From Ectopseudomonas khazarica (GTDB lineage Bacteria > Pseudomonadota > Gammaproteobacteria > Pseudomonadales > Pseudomonadaceae), in the NCBI RefSeq assembly GCF_004521985.1, contig NZ_SBHZ01000016.1, positions 62,001-126,000 on the forward strand: a stretch of 64,000 nucleotides of DNA. Direction: 5' to 3'. Positions within the stretch are counted from its first letter, which is position 1; each line of letters starts with the position of its first letter. The notes beneath the pieces are model-generated. The model was given only the letters and a program-made list of their open reading frames with translations, had not been told where the DNA came from and did no database searches. Shown here in pieces: positions 7,786 to 16,411 of the stretch. Made by a program: the position numbers and the translations under genes.

Positions 7786-8184
7786 CCCTCCCTCCCGCAA
7801 CGGGCACACGCAGCCCGTCACCCCGCCCCGGCAAACTCATCCGCGCGGTCTACCCTGAAAGAACGGCAGCCCTGCCGAACGGGTACAACCCTGGTTGCAC
7901 CTGAAGCAGGCCGACCCGCGCTCGCCCGGCTGCCAGGCCGCGACCCAGGCCGCGTCGCTGCGTGCACCCTTGAGGTGCAAGAGCAGCGGCCCTGACGTTC
8001 GTCGCCGCGGAGCATTTATTGGTTGCACCTGGTTGCACCTTGCATATTCTCAGGTTTAATCTCCCGCAGCTTTTCTGTTGCCCGCCATCCCTGGCAGCAA
8101 CCCTTCGGGCCGTCGCAGGCGACGTCAAAGATTGCCCAGGCAATTTTTCTACCGTGCATAACCTGATAACAAGTAGGACTCCTC
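7786..8184. other. putA control region
   Basis: A 399-bp non-coding region before putA. It holds several GTTGCA elements (listed separately) and an AT-richer stretch from 8015 to 8065 that could contain the putA promoter. Open frames here are arginine/cysteine-rich and overlap the repeats, so I reject them. Confidence 0.6.
7894..8037. promoter_or_regulatory. Cluster of GTTGCA operators for PutA autoregulation
   Basis: GTTGCA occurs at 7894-7899, 8022-8027 and 8032-8037; the last two lie in a perfect tandem 10-bp repeat (GGTTGCACCT twice, 8021-8040). A near match on the opposite strand (TGCAAG) is at 7976-7981. In E. coli the PutA ribbon-helix-helix domain binds GTTGCA sites in the put control region. 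The putA product here carries that domain, so proline-dependent autorepression is likely. Confidence 0.65.
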
Positions 8185-11100
8185 ATGGCTACCACCACCC
8201 TTGGCGTAAAACTCGACGATGCCACCCGCGAGCGCTTGAAGAAGGCCGCCCAGCAGATCGACCGCACTCCGCACTGGATGATCAAGCAGGCAATCTTCAA
8301 CTACCTGGAGCAGGTCGAGAGTGGTCTGACGCCCGCCGAGCATGCCGGCCTGGCCGCAGCCGCCGGTGAGGAAGCCCTGGAGTCGCTGAGCGAACAAGGC
8401 CTGCAGGTGTTCCTCGACTTCGCCGAGAGCATCCTGCCGCAGTCGGTGCTGCGCGCCGCTATCACCAGCGCCTATCGCCGCCCGGAAACCGAAGTGGTGC
8501 CCATGCTGCTGGAGCAGGCGCGCCTGACCAGGGAGCAGGCCGAGGCCTCGCAGAAGCTGGCCCTCGGCATCGCCGAGAAGCTGCGCAAGCAGAAGAACGC
8601 CAGCGGCCGCCAGGGCCTGGTGCAGGGCCTGCTGCAGGAGTTCTCGCTGTCGTCGCAGGAAGGCGTGGCGCTGATGTGCCTGGCCGAAGCGCTGCTGCGC
8701 ATCCCGGACAAGGCCACCCGTGACGCCCTGATCCGCGACAAGATCGCCAACGGCAACTGGAGCCAGCACCTGGGCCAGAGCCCGTCGATGTTCGTCAACG
8801 CGGCGAGCTGGGGCCTGCTGATCACCGGCAAGCTGGTCTCCACCCATAACGAAGCGGGCATGACCTCGGCGCTCAACCGCATCATCGGCAAGAGCGGCGA
8901 GCCGGTGATCCGCAAGGGCGTGGACATGGCCATGCGCCTGATGGGCGAGCAGTTCGTCACCGGCGAGACCATCGCCGAAGCCCTGGCCAACGCCGCCACC
9001 CTGGAAAGCAAGGGCTTCCGCTACTCCTACGACATGCTCGGCGAAGCCGCGCTGACCGAAGAAGACGCCAAGCGCTACCTGGCCTCCTACGAGCAGGCCA
9101 TCCATGCCATCGGCAAGGCCTCGCATGGCCGTGGCATCTACGAAGGCCCGGGCATCTCGATCAAGCTCTCGGCCCTGCACCCGCGCTACAGCCGCGCCCA
9201 GTACGAGCGCGTGATGGAGGAGCTGTACCCGACTCTGCTGAGCCTGACCCAGCTGGCCAAGCAGTACGACATCGGCATCAACATCGACGCCGAGGAAGCC
9301 GACCGCCTGGAGCTGTCGCTGGACCTGCTCGAGCGCCTCTGCTTCGAGCCGAGCCTCGCCGGCTGGAACGGCATCGGTTTCGTCATCCAGGCCTACCAGA
9401 AGCGCTGCCCGTACGTGATCGACTACGTCGTCGACCTGGCCAAGCGCAGCCGCCACCGCCTGATGATCCGCCTGGTCAAGGGCGCCTACTGGGACAGCGA
9501 GATCAAGCTGGCCCAGGTCAACGGCCTGGAAGGCTACCCGGTGTACACCCGCAAGCCGTACACCGACGTGTCCTACATCGCCTGCGCACGCAAGCTGCTG
9601 GCCGCGCCGGAAGCCATCTACCCGCAGTTCGCCACGCACAACGCCCACTCGCTGTCGGCCATCTACAACCTGGCCGGGCAGAACTACTACCCGGGCCAGT
9701 ACGAGTTCCAGTGCCTGCACGGCATGGGCGAGCCGCTGTACGAGCAGGTGGTCGGCAAGCTTGCCGATGGCAAGCTGAACCGCCCGTGCCGCATCTACGC
9801 GCCGGTGGGCAGCCACGAGACCCTGCTCGCCTACCTGGTACGCCGCCTGCTGGAAAACGGCGCCAACACCAGCTTCGTCAACCGTATCGCCGACCACAGC
9901 ATCTCGCTGAAAGACCTGGTGCTGGACCCGGTGGTCCAGGTCGAGCAGATGGCCGCCCAGGAAGGCACCATCGGCCTGCCGCACCCGCGCATCCCCATGC
10001 CGCGTGACCTGTACGGCCAGCAGCGCCTCAACTCCGCCGGCCTCGACCTGGCCAACGAACACCGCCTCGGCTCGCTGTCCTCGGCACTGCTGTCGACCGT
10101 CAACCACAGCTACCTGGCCGAGCCGATGCTGGGCTGCGATGGCGCAGCCCCGGGCGAGCCGGAGCCGGTACGCAACCCGGCCGACCACCGCGACCTGGTC
10201 GGCCACGTGCGCGAAGCCAGCATCGCCGACGTCGACAGCGCCATCCTCTGCGCCATGGCCAGCGGGCAGATCTGGCAGTCCACCCTGCCGGCCGAGCGCG
10301 CCGCCGTGCTGGAACGCGCCGCCGACCTGATGGAAGCCGAGCTGCAGCAACTGATGGGCCTGCTGGTGCGCGAATCCGGCAAGACCTTCGCCAACGCCAT
10401 CGCCGAAGTGCGCGAGGCCGTGGATTTCCTGCGCTACTACGCGATCCAGGCGCGCAGCTTCGGCAACGACAGCCACCGCCCGCTGGGCCCGGTGGTGTGC
10501 ATCAGCCCGTGGAACTTCCCCCTGGCCATTTTCAGCGGCCAGGTCGCTGCGGCGCTGGCCGCCGGCAACACCGTGCTGGCCAAGCCGGCCGAGCAGACCC
10601 CGCTGGTCGCTGCCCAGGCCGTGCGCATCCTCCTCGAGGCCGGCGTGCCTGCAGGTGCCGTGCAGCTGCTGCCGGGCCGTGGCGAAACCGTCGGTGCGCG
10701 CCTGGTGGGTGACGAGCGCGTGCGTGGCGTGATGTTCACCGGCTCCACCGAAGTCGCCGGCATCCTCCAGCGCAACATCGCCGGCCGCCTGGATGCCCAG
10801 GGCCGTACCATTCCGCTGATCGCCGAGACCGGCGGCCTCAACGCCATGATCGTCGACTCCTCGGCACTGACCGAGCAAGTGGTGATGGACGTGGTGGCCT
10901 CCGCCTTCGACAGCGCTGGCCAGCGCTGCTCGGCCCTGCGCGTGCTGTGCGTGCAGGATGACGTCGCCGACCGCGTGCTGACCATGCTCAAGGGCGCCAT
11001 GGCCGAGTACAGCCTGGGCAACCCGGAGCGCCTGAACACCGACATCGGCCCGGTGATCGACGCCGAAGCCAAGGCGGGCATCGAGACCCACATCCAGAAG

Positions 11101-12120
11101 CTGCGCGAGAAAGGCCGCAAGGTCACCCAGCTGGCGCGCGCCAACGGCGAAGAGATCAAGCGCGGCACCTTCGTCGTGCCGACCCTGATCGAGCTGGACA
11201 GCTTCGACGAAATGAAGCGCGAGATCTTCGGCCCGGTGCTGCACGTGGTGCGCTACCAGCGCGCCGACCTCGGCAAGCTGCTGCAGCAGATCAACGACAG
11301 CGGCTACGGCCTGACCCTCGGCGTGCACACGCGCATCGACGAGACCATCGCCCAGGTGGTGGGCACGGCCAAGGTCGGCAACCTGTACGTCAACCGCAAC
11401 ATGGTCGGCGCCGTGGTCGGCGTGCAGCCGTTCGGCGGCGAAGGCCTGTCCGGCACCGGCCCGAAAGCCGGCGGCCCGCTGTACCTGTACCGCCTGCTGT
11501 CGACCCGTCCGCAGGAAGCCGTCGCCCAGTACCTGCAACAGGCCGACGTGCAGACCCTGCCCGCGCCGAGCGAGCTGGACAAGCTGCGCGCCGCCTTCGC
11601 CGAGTGGGCAGGCCAGCAGGAGCCGGCCATCGCCGCCCTGTTCGAGCAGTACCGCAGCCTGTCGCAGAGCTACAGCAGCCACCTGCTGACCGGCCCGACC
11701 GGCGAGCGCAACAGCTACACCCTGCTGCCGCGCGAGCACGTACTCAACCTCGCCGACGAGCGCGGCGACCTGCTGGCCCAGCTGGCCGCCACCCTGGCAG
11801 TCGGCAGCCGGGCGATCTGGCTGGAAAGCCAGCGCGCGCTGTACAGCGAACTGCCGAAGGAGGTGCAGAAGCACATCCAGCTGGTGGCCGACTGGAACAG
11901 CATCGACGTGGAGCTGGATGCCATCCTGCACCATGGCGATTCCGACCAGCTGCGCGCGGTGAGCGAGCAGGCTGCGCAGCGCAAGGGCGCCATCATCGGC
12001 GTGCACGGCCTGAACAAGGGCGAGACCGACATCGCGCTGGAGCGCCTGCTGGTCGAACACGCCCTGAGCGTCAACACCGCGGCGGCGGGTGGCAACGCCA
12101 GCCTGATGACCATCGGCTGA
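8185..12120 (+). CDS. putA: Trifunctional PutA: repressor, proline dehydrogenase and P5C dehydrogenase
   Basis: A 1311-residue protein that oxidises proline to glutamate through pyrroline-5-carboxylate. Residues 1-47 form a ribbon-helix-helix DNA-binding domain (TTLGVKLDDATRERLKKAA), almost identical to E. coli PutA. The FAD-binding proline dehydrogenase barrel spans about 190-570 (RLVKGAYWD; ATHNAHS). The aldehyde dehydrogenase spans about 650-1110, with catalytic Glu881 (IAETGG) and Cys915 (GQRCSA). A C-terminal ALDH-like extension follows. This is the long trifunctional type that acts at the membrane when proline is present and as a repressor when it is not. No putP is next to it. Confidence 0.97.
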   Translation: MATTTLGVKLDDATRERLKKAAQQIDRTPHWMIKQAIFNYLEQVESGLTPAEHAGLAAAAGEEALESLSEQGLQVFLDFAESILPQSVLRAAITSAYRRPETEVVPMLLEQARLTREQAEASQKLALGIAEKLRKQKNASGRQGLVQGLLQEFSLSSQEGVALMCLAEALLRIPDKATRDALIRDKIANGNWSQHLGQSPSMFVNAASWGLLITGKLVSTHNEAGMTSALNRIIGKSGEPVIRKGVDMAMRLMGEQFVTGETIAEALANAATLESKGFRYSYDMLGEAALTEEDAKRYLASYEQAIHAIGKASHGRGIYEGPGISIKLSALHPRYSRAQYERVMEELYPTLLSLTQLAKQYDIGINIDAEEADRLELSLDLLERLCFEPSLAGWNGIGFVIQAYQKRCPYVIDYVVDLAKRSRHRLMIRLVKGAYWDSEIKLAQVNGLEGYPVYTRKPYTDVSYIACARKLLAAPEAIYPQFATHNAHSLSAIYNLAGQNYYPGQYEFQCLHGMGEPLYEQVVGKLADGKLNRPCRIYAPVGSHETLLAYLVRRLLENGANTSFVNRIADHSISLKDLVLDPVVQVEQMAAQEGTIGLPHPRIPMPRDLYGQQRLNSAGLDLANEHRLGSLSSALLSTVNHSYLAEPMLGCDGAAPGEPEPVRNPADHRDLVGHVREASIADVDSAILCAMASGQIWQSTLPAERAAVLERAADLMEAELQQLMGLLVRESGKTFANAIAEVREAVDFLRYYAIQARSFGNDSHRPLGPVVCISPWNFPLAIFSGQVAAALAAGNTVLAKPAEQTPLVAAQAVRILLEAGVPAGAVQLLPGRGETVGARLVGDERVRGVMFTGSTEVAGILQRNIAGRLDAQGRTIPLIAETGGLNAMIVDSSALTEQVVMDVVASAFDSAGQRCSALRVLCVQDDVADRVLTMLKGAMAEYSLGNPERLNTDIGPVIDAEAKAGIETHIQKLREKGRKVTQLARANGEEIKRGTFVVPTLIELDSFDEMKREIFGPVLHVVRYQRADLGKLLQQINDSGYGLTLGVHTRIDETIAQVVGTAKVGNLYVNRNMVGAVVGVQPFGGEGLSGTGPKAGGPLYLYRLLSTRPQEAVAQYLQQADVQTLPAPSELDKLRAAFAEWAGQQEPAIAALFEQYRSLSQSYSSHLLTGPTGERNSYTLLPREHVLNLADERGDLLAQLAATLAVGSRAIWLESQRALYSELPKEVQKHIQLVADWNSIDVELDAILHHGDSDQLRAVSEQAAQRKGAIIGVHGLNKGETDIALERLLVEHALSVNTAAAGGNASLMTIG

Positions 12121-12145
12121 TCGCCGGCGTCATCACCGAGTCGCA

Positions 12146-12176
12146 CCGTGGAAAGCCTGCTGAAAGCTTTCCACGG
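12146..12176 (+). terminator. Hairpin downstream of putA
   Basis: CCGTGGAAAGC (12146-12156) pairs with GCTTTCCACGG (12166-12176) around a 9-nt loop, giving an 11-bp perfect stem 25 nt after the putA stop. It lacks a U-run, so it may be a weak terminator or an mRNA-stabilising structure. Confidence 0.6.
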
Positions 12177-12479
12177 CATGCTGCAACCACGGCGCGACTG
12201 CCTGCAGGGGCTACCCGCCCGGCGCCGTGTTCCTTCCCGATAGGCCTCCGGGCCCGCGCACGCCTACCCGGCAAGCGCACCAGGCGGGGTCACCCACCCC
12301 GCCTGCCCTCCCCACGCATGCGAAAAGTTTTCATTTCGCCATCATTGCGCTGTCAAGAAAACTGACTAGTGTCTGATCAGGCTGACGCCTGCAAAGCGTC
12401 GCACCGAGCTGCAGTCCTGCCTCGTCGCACGTGCTCGACAACGCCTGAAACAGGGATGTGCGTTGACGAACCTGGTCCA

Positions 12480-12493
12480 TTGATTCAAGTCAG
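12480..12493 (+). promoter_or_regulatory. Anr/FNR-like half site upstream of arcD
   Basis: TTGAT-TCAA-GTCAG matches the left half of the Anr/FNR box (TTGAT-N4-ATCAA) exactly and 3 of 5 bases of the right half. It is 76 bp before the arcD ATG. The P. aeruginosa arc promoter is activated anaerobically by Anr through such a box centred near -41. A poor -10-like TACCAA lies at 12521-12526. Confidence 0.45.
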
Positions 12494-12555
12494 GATGCTG
12501 TGCTCGTCAAACGCGCTCAATACCAATGTCCCCACGTGACATGGAGGTAATTGAG

Positions 12556-13983
12556 ATGTCTGATTCGACGCAAAAACTCCGCCTCGGCGCCCTGATCGCG
12601 CTGGTGGTCGGCTCCATGGTCGGTGGCGGTATCTTTTCCCTGCCGCAGAACATCGCCGCCAGCGCCAGCGCCGGTGCCACCCTGATCGGCTGGCTGATCA
12701 CCGGGGTCGGCATGCTCACCCTGGCATTCGTCTTCCAGACCCTGGCCAACCGCAAGCCCGAACTCGATGGCGGGGTGTACGCCTACGCCAAGGCCGGTTT
12801 CGGCGACTACATGGGTTTTTCCTCGGCCTGGGGCTACTGGATCAGTGCCTGGATCGGCAACGTCAGCTACATGGTGCTGCTGTTCTCCACCCTCGGCTAC
12901 TTCTTCCCGGTATTCGGCGAGGGCAACACCCTGCCGGCGGTGATCTGCGCCTCGATCCTGCTGTGGCTGCTGCACTTCCTGGTGCTGCGTGGCATCAAGG
13001 AAGCGGCCTTCATCAACACCGTCACCACCATCGCCAAGATGCTGCCGCTGGCGCTGTTCATCATCATCGCCGCCATCGCCTTCAAGCTCGACGTGTTCAC
13101 CAGTGACTTCTGGGGACGCGGCAACAGCGACCTGGGCAGCGTGATGGACCAGGTGCGCAACATGATGCTGGTCACCGTCTGGGTGTTCATCGGCATCGAG
13201 GGGGCGAGCATCTTCTCGGCCCGCGCCGAGAAGCGCAGCGACGTCGGCAAGGCCACGGTGATCGGCTTCGTCGGCGTGCTCCTGCTGCTGGTCCTGGTCA
13301 ACATCCTGTCGCAGGGCATCATGGCCCAGGCCGAGCTGGCCGGGCTGAAAAATCCGTCGATGGCCGGCGTGCTGGAGCAGGTGGTCGGCCCCTGGGGTGC
13401 GCAGCTGATTTCCATCGGCCTGATCGTCTCCCTGGCCGGAGCGCTGCTGTCGTGGACACTGCTGTGCGCCGAGATCCTCTTCGCCAGCGCCCGCGACCAC
13501 ACCATGCCGGAGTTCCTGCGCAAGGAGAACGCCAACCACGTTCCGGCCAACGCGCTGTGGCTGTCCAACGGGCTGATCCAGCTGTTCCTGATCATCACCC
13601 TGTTCAACGCCTCCACCTACCTCAGCCTGCTGTACCTGGCCACCTCGATGATCCTGGTGCCCTACTTCTGGTCCAGCGCCTACGCGGTACTGCTGGCCGT
13701 GCGTGGCGAGACCTACGAGAACGCCGCCGGCGAGCGCAACAAGGACCTGCTGATCGCCCTGGTTTCCACCCTGTACGCGGTCTGGCTGCTGTACGCCGCC
13801 GGCGTGCAGTACCTGCTGCTCTCGGCCCTGCTCTACGCCCCAGGCGCGATTCTCTTCGCCAAGGCCAAGCACGAACTGGGACAACCCATTTTCACCGGCG
13901 TCGAGAAGCTGATCCTCGTCGCCGTACTGATCGGTGCCGCCATTGCAGCCTACGGGCTCTACGACGGTTTCCTGAGTCTCTAG
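12556..13983 (+). CDS. arcD: Arginine/ornithine antiporter ArcD
   Basis: A 475-residue APC-superfamily transporter with about twelve to thirteen membrane segments. It is highly similar to P. aeruginosa ArcD as I recall it (LGALIALVVGSMVGGGIFSL near the N-terminus; DHTMPEFLRKENANHVPANAL in the middle, quoted in part). It takes up arginine in exchange for ornithine in the arginine deiminase pathway. I set the start at 12556 because GGAGG lies 8 nt upstream; an in-frame ATG ten codons earlier lacks a good site. First gene of arcDABC, 16 nt before arcA. Confidence 0.94.
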   Translation: MSDSTQKLRLGALIALVVGSMVGGGIFSLPQNIAASASAGATLIGWLITGVGMLTLAFVFQTLANRKPELDGGVYAYAKAGFGDYMGFSSAWGYWISAWIGNVSYMVLLFSTLGYFFPVFGEGNTLPAVICASILLWLLHFLVLRGIKEAAFINTVTTIAKMLPLALFIIIAAIAFKLDVFTSDFWGRGNSDLGSVMDQVRNMMLVTVWVFIGIEGASIFSARAEKRSDVGKATVIGFVGVLLLLVLVNILSQGIMAQAELAGLKNPSMAGVLEQVVGPWGAQLISIGLIVSLAGALLSWTLLCAEILFASARDHTMPEFLRKENANHVPANALWLSNGLIQLFLIITLFNASTYLSLLYLATSMILVPYFWSSAYAVLLAVRGETYENAAGERNKDLLIALVSTLYAVWLLYAAGVQYLLLSALLYAPGAILFAKAKHELGQPIFTGVEKLILVAVLIGAAIAAYGLYDGFLSL

Positions 13984-13999
13984 GAGAAGGAGTTCTTTC

Positions 14000-15250
14000 A
14001 TGAGCAAGAAACCCCTCGGCGTTCATTCCGAAGCCGGCAAACTGCACAAGGTAATGGTCTGCTCGCCGGGCCTGGCGCACCTGCGCCTGACCCCGGCCAA
14101 CTGCGACGAACTGCTGTTCGACGACGTGATCTGGGTATCGCAGGCCAAGCGCGACCACTTCGATTTCATGACCAAGATGCGCGAACGGGGCGTCGACGTC
14201 GTGGAAATGCACAACCTGCTGGAAGAGACCATCGGCAACCCCGAAGCGCTGAAGTGGATTCTCGACCGCAAGATCACCGCCAACAGCGTCGGCCTCGGCC
14301 TGCTCAGCGAAGTGCGCGATTTCGTCGAAGGCCTGGAGCATCGGCGCATCGCCGAGTTCCTCATCGGTGGCGTCTCCGGCGCCGACCTGGCCAGGCACAA
14401 GAACTCCGAGGCGGCGAAGATGTTCAACGCCTACCTCGGCGAGTCCAGCTTCATCTTCCCGCCGCTGCCCAACACCCAGTTCACCCGCGACACCACCTGC
14501 TGGATCTACGGCGGCGTCACGCTCAACCCCATGCACTGGCCGGCACGCCGCCAGGAAACCCTGCTGGCCAGCGCCATCTACAAGTTCCACCCGGACTTCG
14601 CCGGCGAACAGTTCGACATCTGGTATGGCGACCCGGACAAGGATCACGGCTCGGCCACCCTGGAAGGCGGCGACGTCATGCCCATCGGCAACGGCACCGT
14701 GCTGATCGGCATGGGTGAGCGCACCTCGCACCAGGCCATCGGTCAGGTCGCCCGCGCGCTGTTCGCCAAGGGCGCGGCGGACAAGGTGGTGGTGGCCGGG
14801 CTCGGCAAGTCCCGCGCCGCCATGCACCTGGACACCGTGTTCAGCTTCTGCGACCGCGACCTGGTGACCATCTTCCCGGAAGTGGCCAACTCGATCGTGC
14901 CCTTCACCCTGCGTCCGGACGAGAGCCGCCCTGGCGGAGTCGACGTGCGCCGCGAGGAAAAATCCTTCCTCGACGTGGTCGCCGAATCGCTCGGCCTCAA
15001 GCAACTGCGCGTGGTGGAGACCGGTGGCGACGCCTATGAAGCCGAACGCGAGCAATGGGACGACGGCAACAACGTGGTCTGCCTGGAGCCCGGCGTGGTC
15101 ATCGGCTACGACCGCAACACCTACACCAACACCCTGCTGCGCAAGGCCGGGGTCGAGGTCATCACCATCAGCGCCAGCGAGCTCGGGCGTGGCCGTGGCG
15201 GCGGCCACTGCATGACCTGCCCGATCATCCGCGACCCCATCGATTACTGA
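14000..15250 (+). CDS. arcA: Arginine deiminase
   Basis: A 416-residue enzyme that hydrolyses arginine to citrulline and ammonia, the first step of the cytoplasmic arginine deiminase pathway. The catalytic cysteine is Cys404 in GGGHCMTCP near the C-terminus, in the same place relative to the end as Cys406 of the P. aeruginosa enzyme. The amidino-binding region includes FTRDTTCWIYGG (about 157-168) and the His-containing segment RAAMHLDTVF (about 271-280). A strong GAGAAGGAG ribosome binding site precedes the ATG. Followed by an intercistronic hairpin and arcB. Confidence 0.96.
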   Translation: MSKKPLGVHSEAGKLHKVMVCSPGLAHLRLTPANCDELLFDDVIWVSQAKRDHFDFMTKMRERGVDVVEMHNLLEETIGNPEALKWILDRKITANSVGLGLLSEVRDFVEGLEHRRIAEFLIGGVSGADLARHKNSEAAKMFNAYLGESSFIFPPLPNTQFTRDTTCWIYGGVTLNPMHWPARRQETLLASAIYKFHPDFAGEQFDIWYGDPDKDHGSATLEGGDVMPIGNGTVLIGMGERTSHQAIGQVARALFAKGAADKVVVAGLGKSRAAMHLDTVFSFCDRDLVTIFPEVANSIVPFTLRPDESRPGGVDVRREEKSFLDVVAESLGLKQLRVVETGGDAYEAEREQWDDGNNVVCLEPGVVIGYDRNTYTNTLLRKAGVEVITISASELGRGRGGGHCMTCPIIRDPIDY

Positions 15251-15258
15251 TCGAGCCG

Positions 15259-15285
15259 GCCCCGGCGGCCATCCGCCACCGGGGC
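15259..15285 (+). promoter_or_regulatory. arcA-arcB intercistronic hairpin
   Basis: GCCCCGG-C-GGC (15259-15269) pairs with GCC-A-CCGGGGC (15275-15285) around CATCC, so 7 plus 3 bp with one mismatch. It has no U-run and lies 9 nt after arcA within the operon, which points to a processing or stability element rather than a terminator. Confidence 0.55.
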
Positions 15286-15313
15286 GTTCGACCGCCCACA
15301 AGGAGAGAGAACC

Positions 15314-16324
15314 ATGGCTTTCAACATGCACAACCGCAACCTGCTCAGCCTGATGCACCACAGCACCCGGGAGCTGCGCTACCTGCTCGACCTCTCGCGC
15401 GATCTCAAGCGCGCCAAGTACACCGGCACCGAGCAGCGACACCTGCAACGCAAGAACATCGCGCTGATCTTCGAGAAAACCTCCACCCGCACCCGCTGCG
15501 CCTTCGAGGTGGCCGCCTACGACCAGGGCGCCAACGTCACCTACATCGACCCCAACTCCTCGCAGATCGGTCACAAGGAAAGCATGAAGGACACCGCCCG
15601 CGTGCTCGGGCGCATGTACGACGCCATCGAGTACCGCGGCTTCCACCAGGAGATCGTCGAGGAGCTGGCGCAGCATGCCGGCGTGCCGGTGTTCAACGGC
15701 CTCACCGACGAATACCACCCGACGCAGATGCTCGCCGACGTGCTGACCATGCGCGAGCACAGCGACAAGCCGCTGCATGACATCGCCTACGCCTACCTGG
15801 GCGATGCACGCAACAACATGGGCAACTCGCTGCTGCTGATCGGCGCCAAGCTCGGCATGGACGTGCGCATCGCCGCTCCCAAGGCCCTGTGGCCGAGCGA
15901 CGAGCACGTCGCCGCCTGCAAGCGCTTCGCGGAAGAGAGCGGCGCGCGCCTGCTGCTCACCGAAGACCCGAAGGAAGCGGTCAAGGGCGTGGACTTCGTG
16001 CACACCGACGTATGGGTGTCCATGGGTGAGCCGGTGGAGGCCTGGGGCGAGCGCATCGAGGAACTGCTGCCCTATCAGGTCAACGCCGAGATCATGAAGG
16101 CCGCGGGCAATCCACGGGTCAAGTTCATGCATTGCCTGCCGGCCTTCCACAACAGCGAGACCAAGGTCGGCAAGCAGATCGCCGAGCAGTATCCGCACCT
16201 GAAGAACGGCATCGAGGTCACCGAAGAGGTCTTCGAGTCGCCGTGGAACATCGCCTTCGAGCAGGCGGAAAACCGCATGCACACGATCAAGGCGATCCTG
16301 GTCGCGACCCTGGCGGATATCTGA
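15314..16324 (+). CDS. arcB: Catabolic ornithine carbamoyltransferase
   Basis: A 336-residue enzyme that converts citrulline and phosphate to ornithine and carbamoyl phosphate in the arginine deiminase pathway. The carbamoyl-phosphate loop STRTR is at 57-61, and the ornithine-site HCLP motif is at 273-276. The length and N-terminus (MAFNMHNRNLLSLM) are those of the dodecameric catabolic OTC of Pseudomonas rather than the anabolic ArgF. AAGGAGAGAG is the ribosome binding site. Third gene of arcDABC. Confidence 0.96.
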   Translation: MAFNMHNRNLLSLMHHSTRELRYLLDLSRDLKRAKYTGTEQRHLQRKNIALIFEKTSTRTRCAFEVAAYDQGANVTYIDPNSSQIGHKESMKDTARVLGRMYDAIEYRGFHQEIVEELAQHAGVPVFNGLTDEYHPTQMLADVLTMREHSDKPLHDIAYAYLGDARNNMGNSLLLIGAKLGMDVRIAAPKALWPSDEHVAACKRFAEESGARLLLTEDPKEAVKGVDFVHTDVWVSMGEPVEAWGERIEELLPYQVNAEIMKAAGNPRVKFMHCLPAFHNSETKVGKQIAEQYPHLKNGIEVTEEVFESPWNIAFEQAENRMHTIKAILVATLADI

Positions 16325-16336
16325 CAAATGGCACCT

Positions 16337-16370
16337 GCAGGATAGGGCTTGCCAGCAAGCCCGATCCTGC
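16337..16370 (+). promoter_or_regulatory. arcB-arcC intercistronic hairpin
   Basis: GCAGGAT-A-GGGCTTGC (16337-16352) pairs with GCAAGCCC-G-ATCCTGC (16355-16370) around a 2-nt CA loop, a stem of 15 pairs with one mismatch. It is 13 nt after the arcB stop and 42 nt before arcC. The arc mRNA of P. aeruginosa is known to be processed, and such a structure could protect upstream segments. Confidence 0.6.
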
Positions 16371-16411
16371 GCAAAGCCGGGCGCCCAGGCGCCTGGACCA
16401 AGGAGAACAGT

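Larger units (their letters stand above)
12121..12555. other. putA-arcD intergenic region
   Basis: A 435-bp gap with the putA hairpin at its left end and the arcD promoter at its right end. No gene is supported. The last 80 bp are AT-richer than the flanks and hold the Anr-like half site and the arcD ribosome binding site (GGAGG at 12543-12547). Confidence 0.6.

Noticed and set aside
8149..12060. A 1303-codon open frame antisense to putA
   Set aside because: High-GC shadow frame. Its product is rich in H, G, V, A and D with no domain; putA on the other strand is certain.
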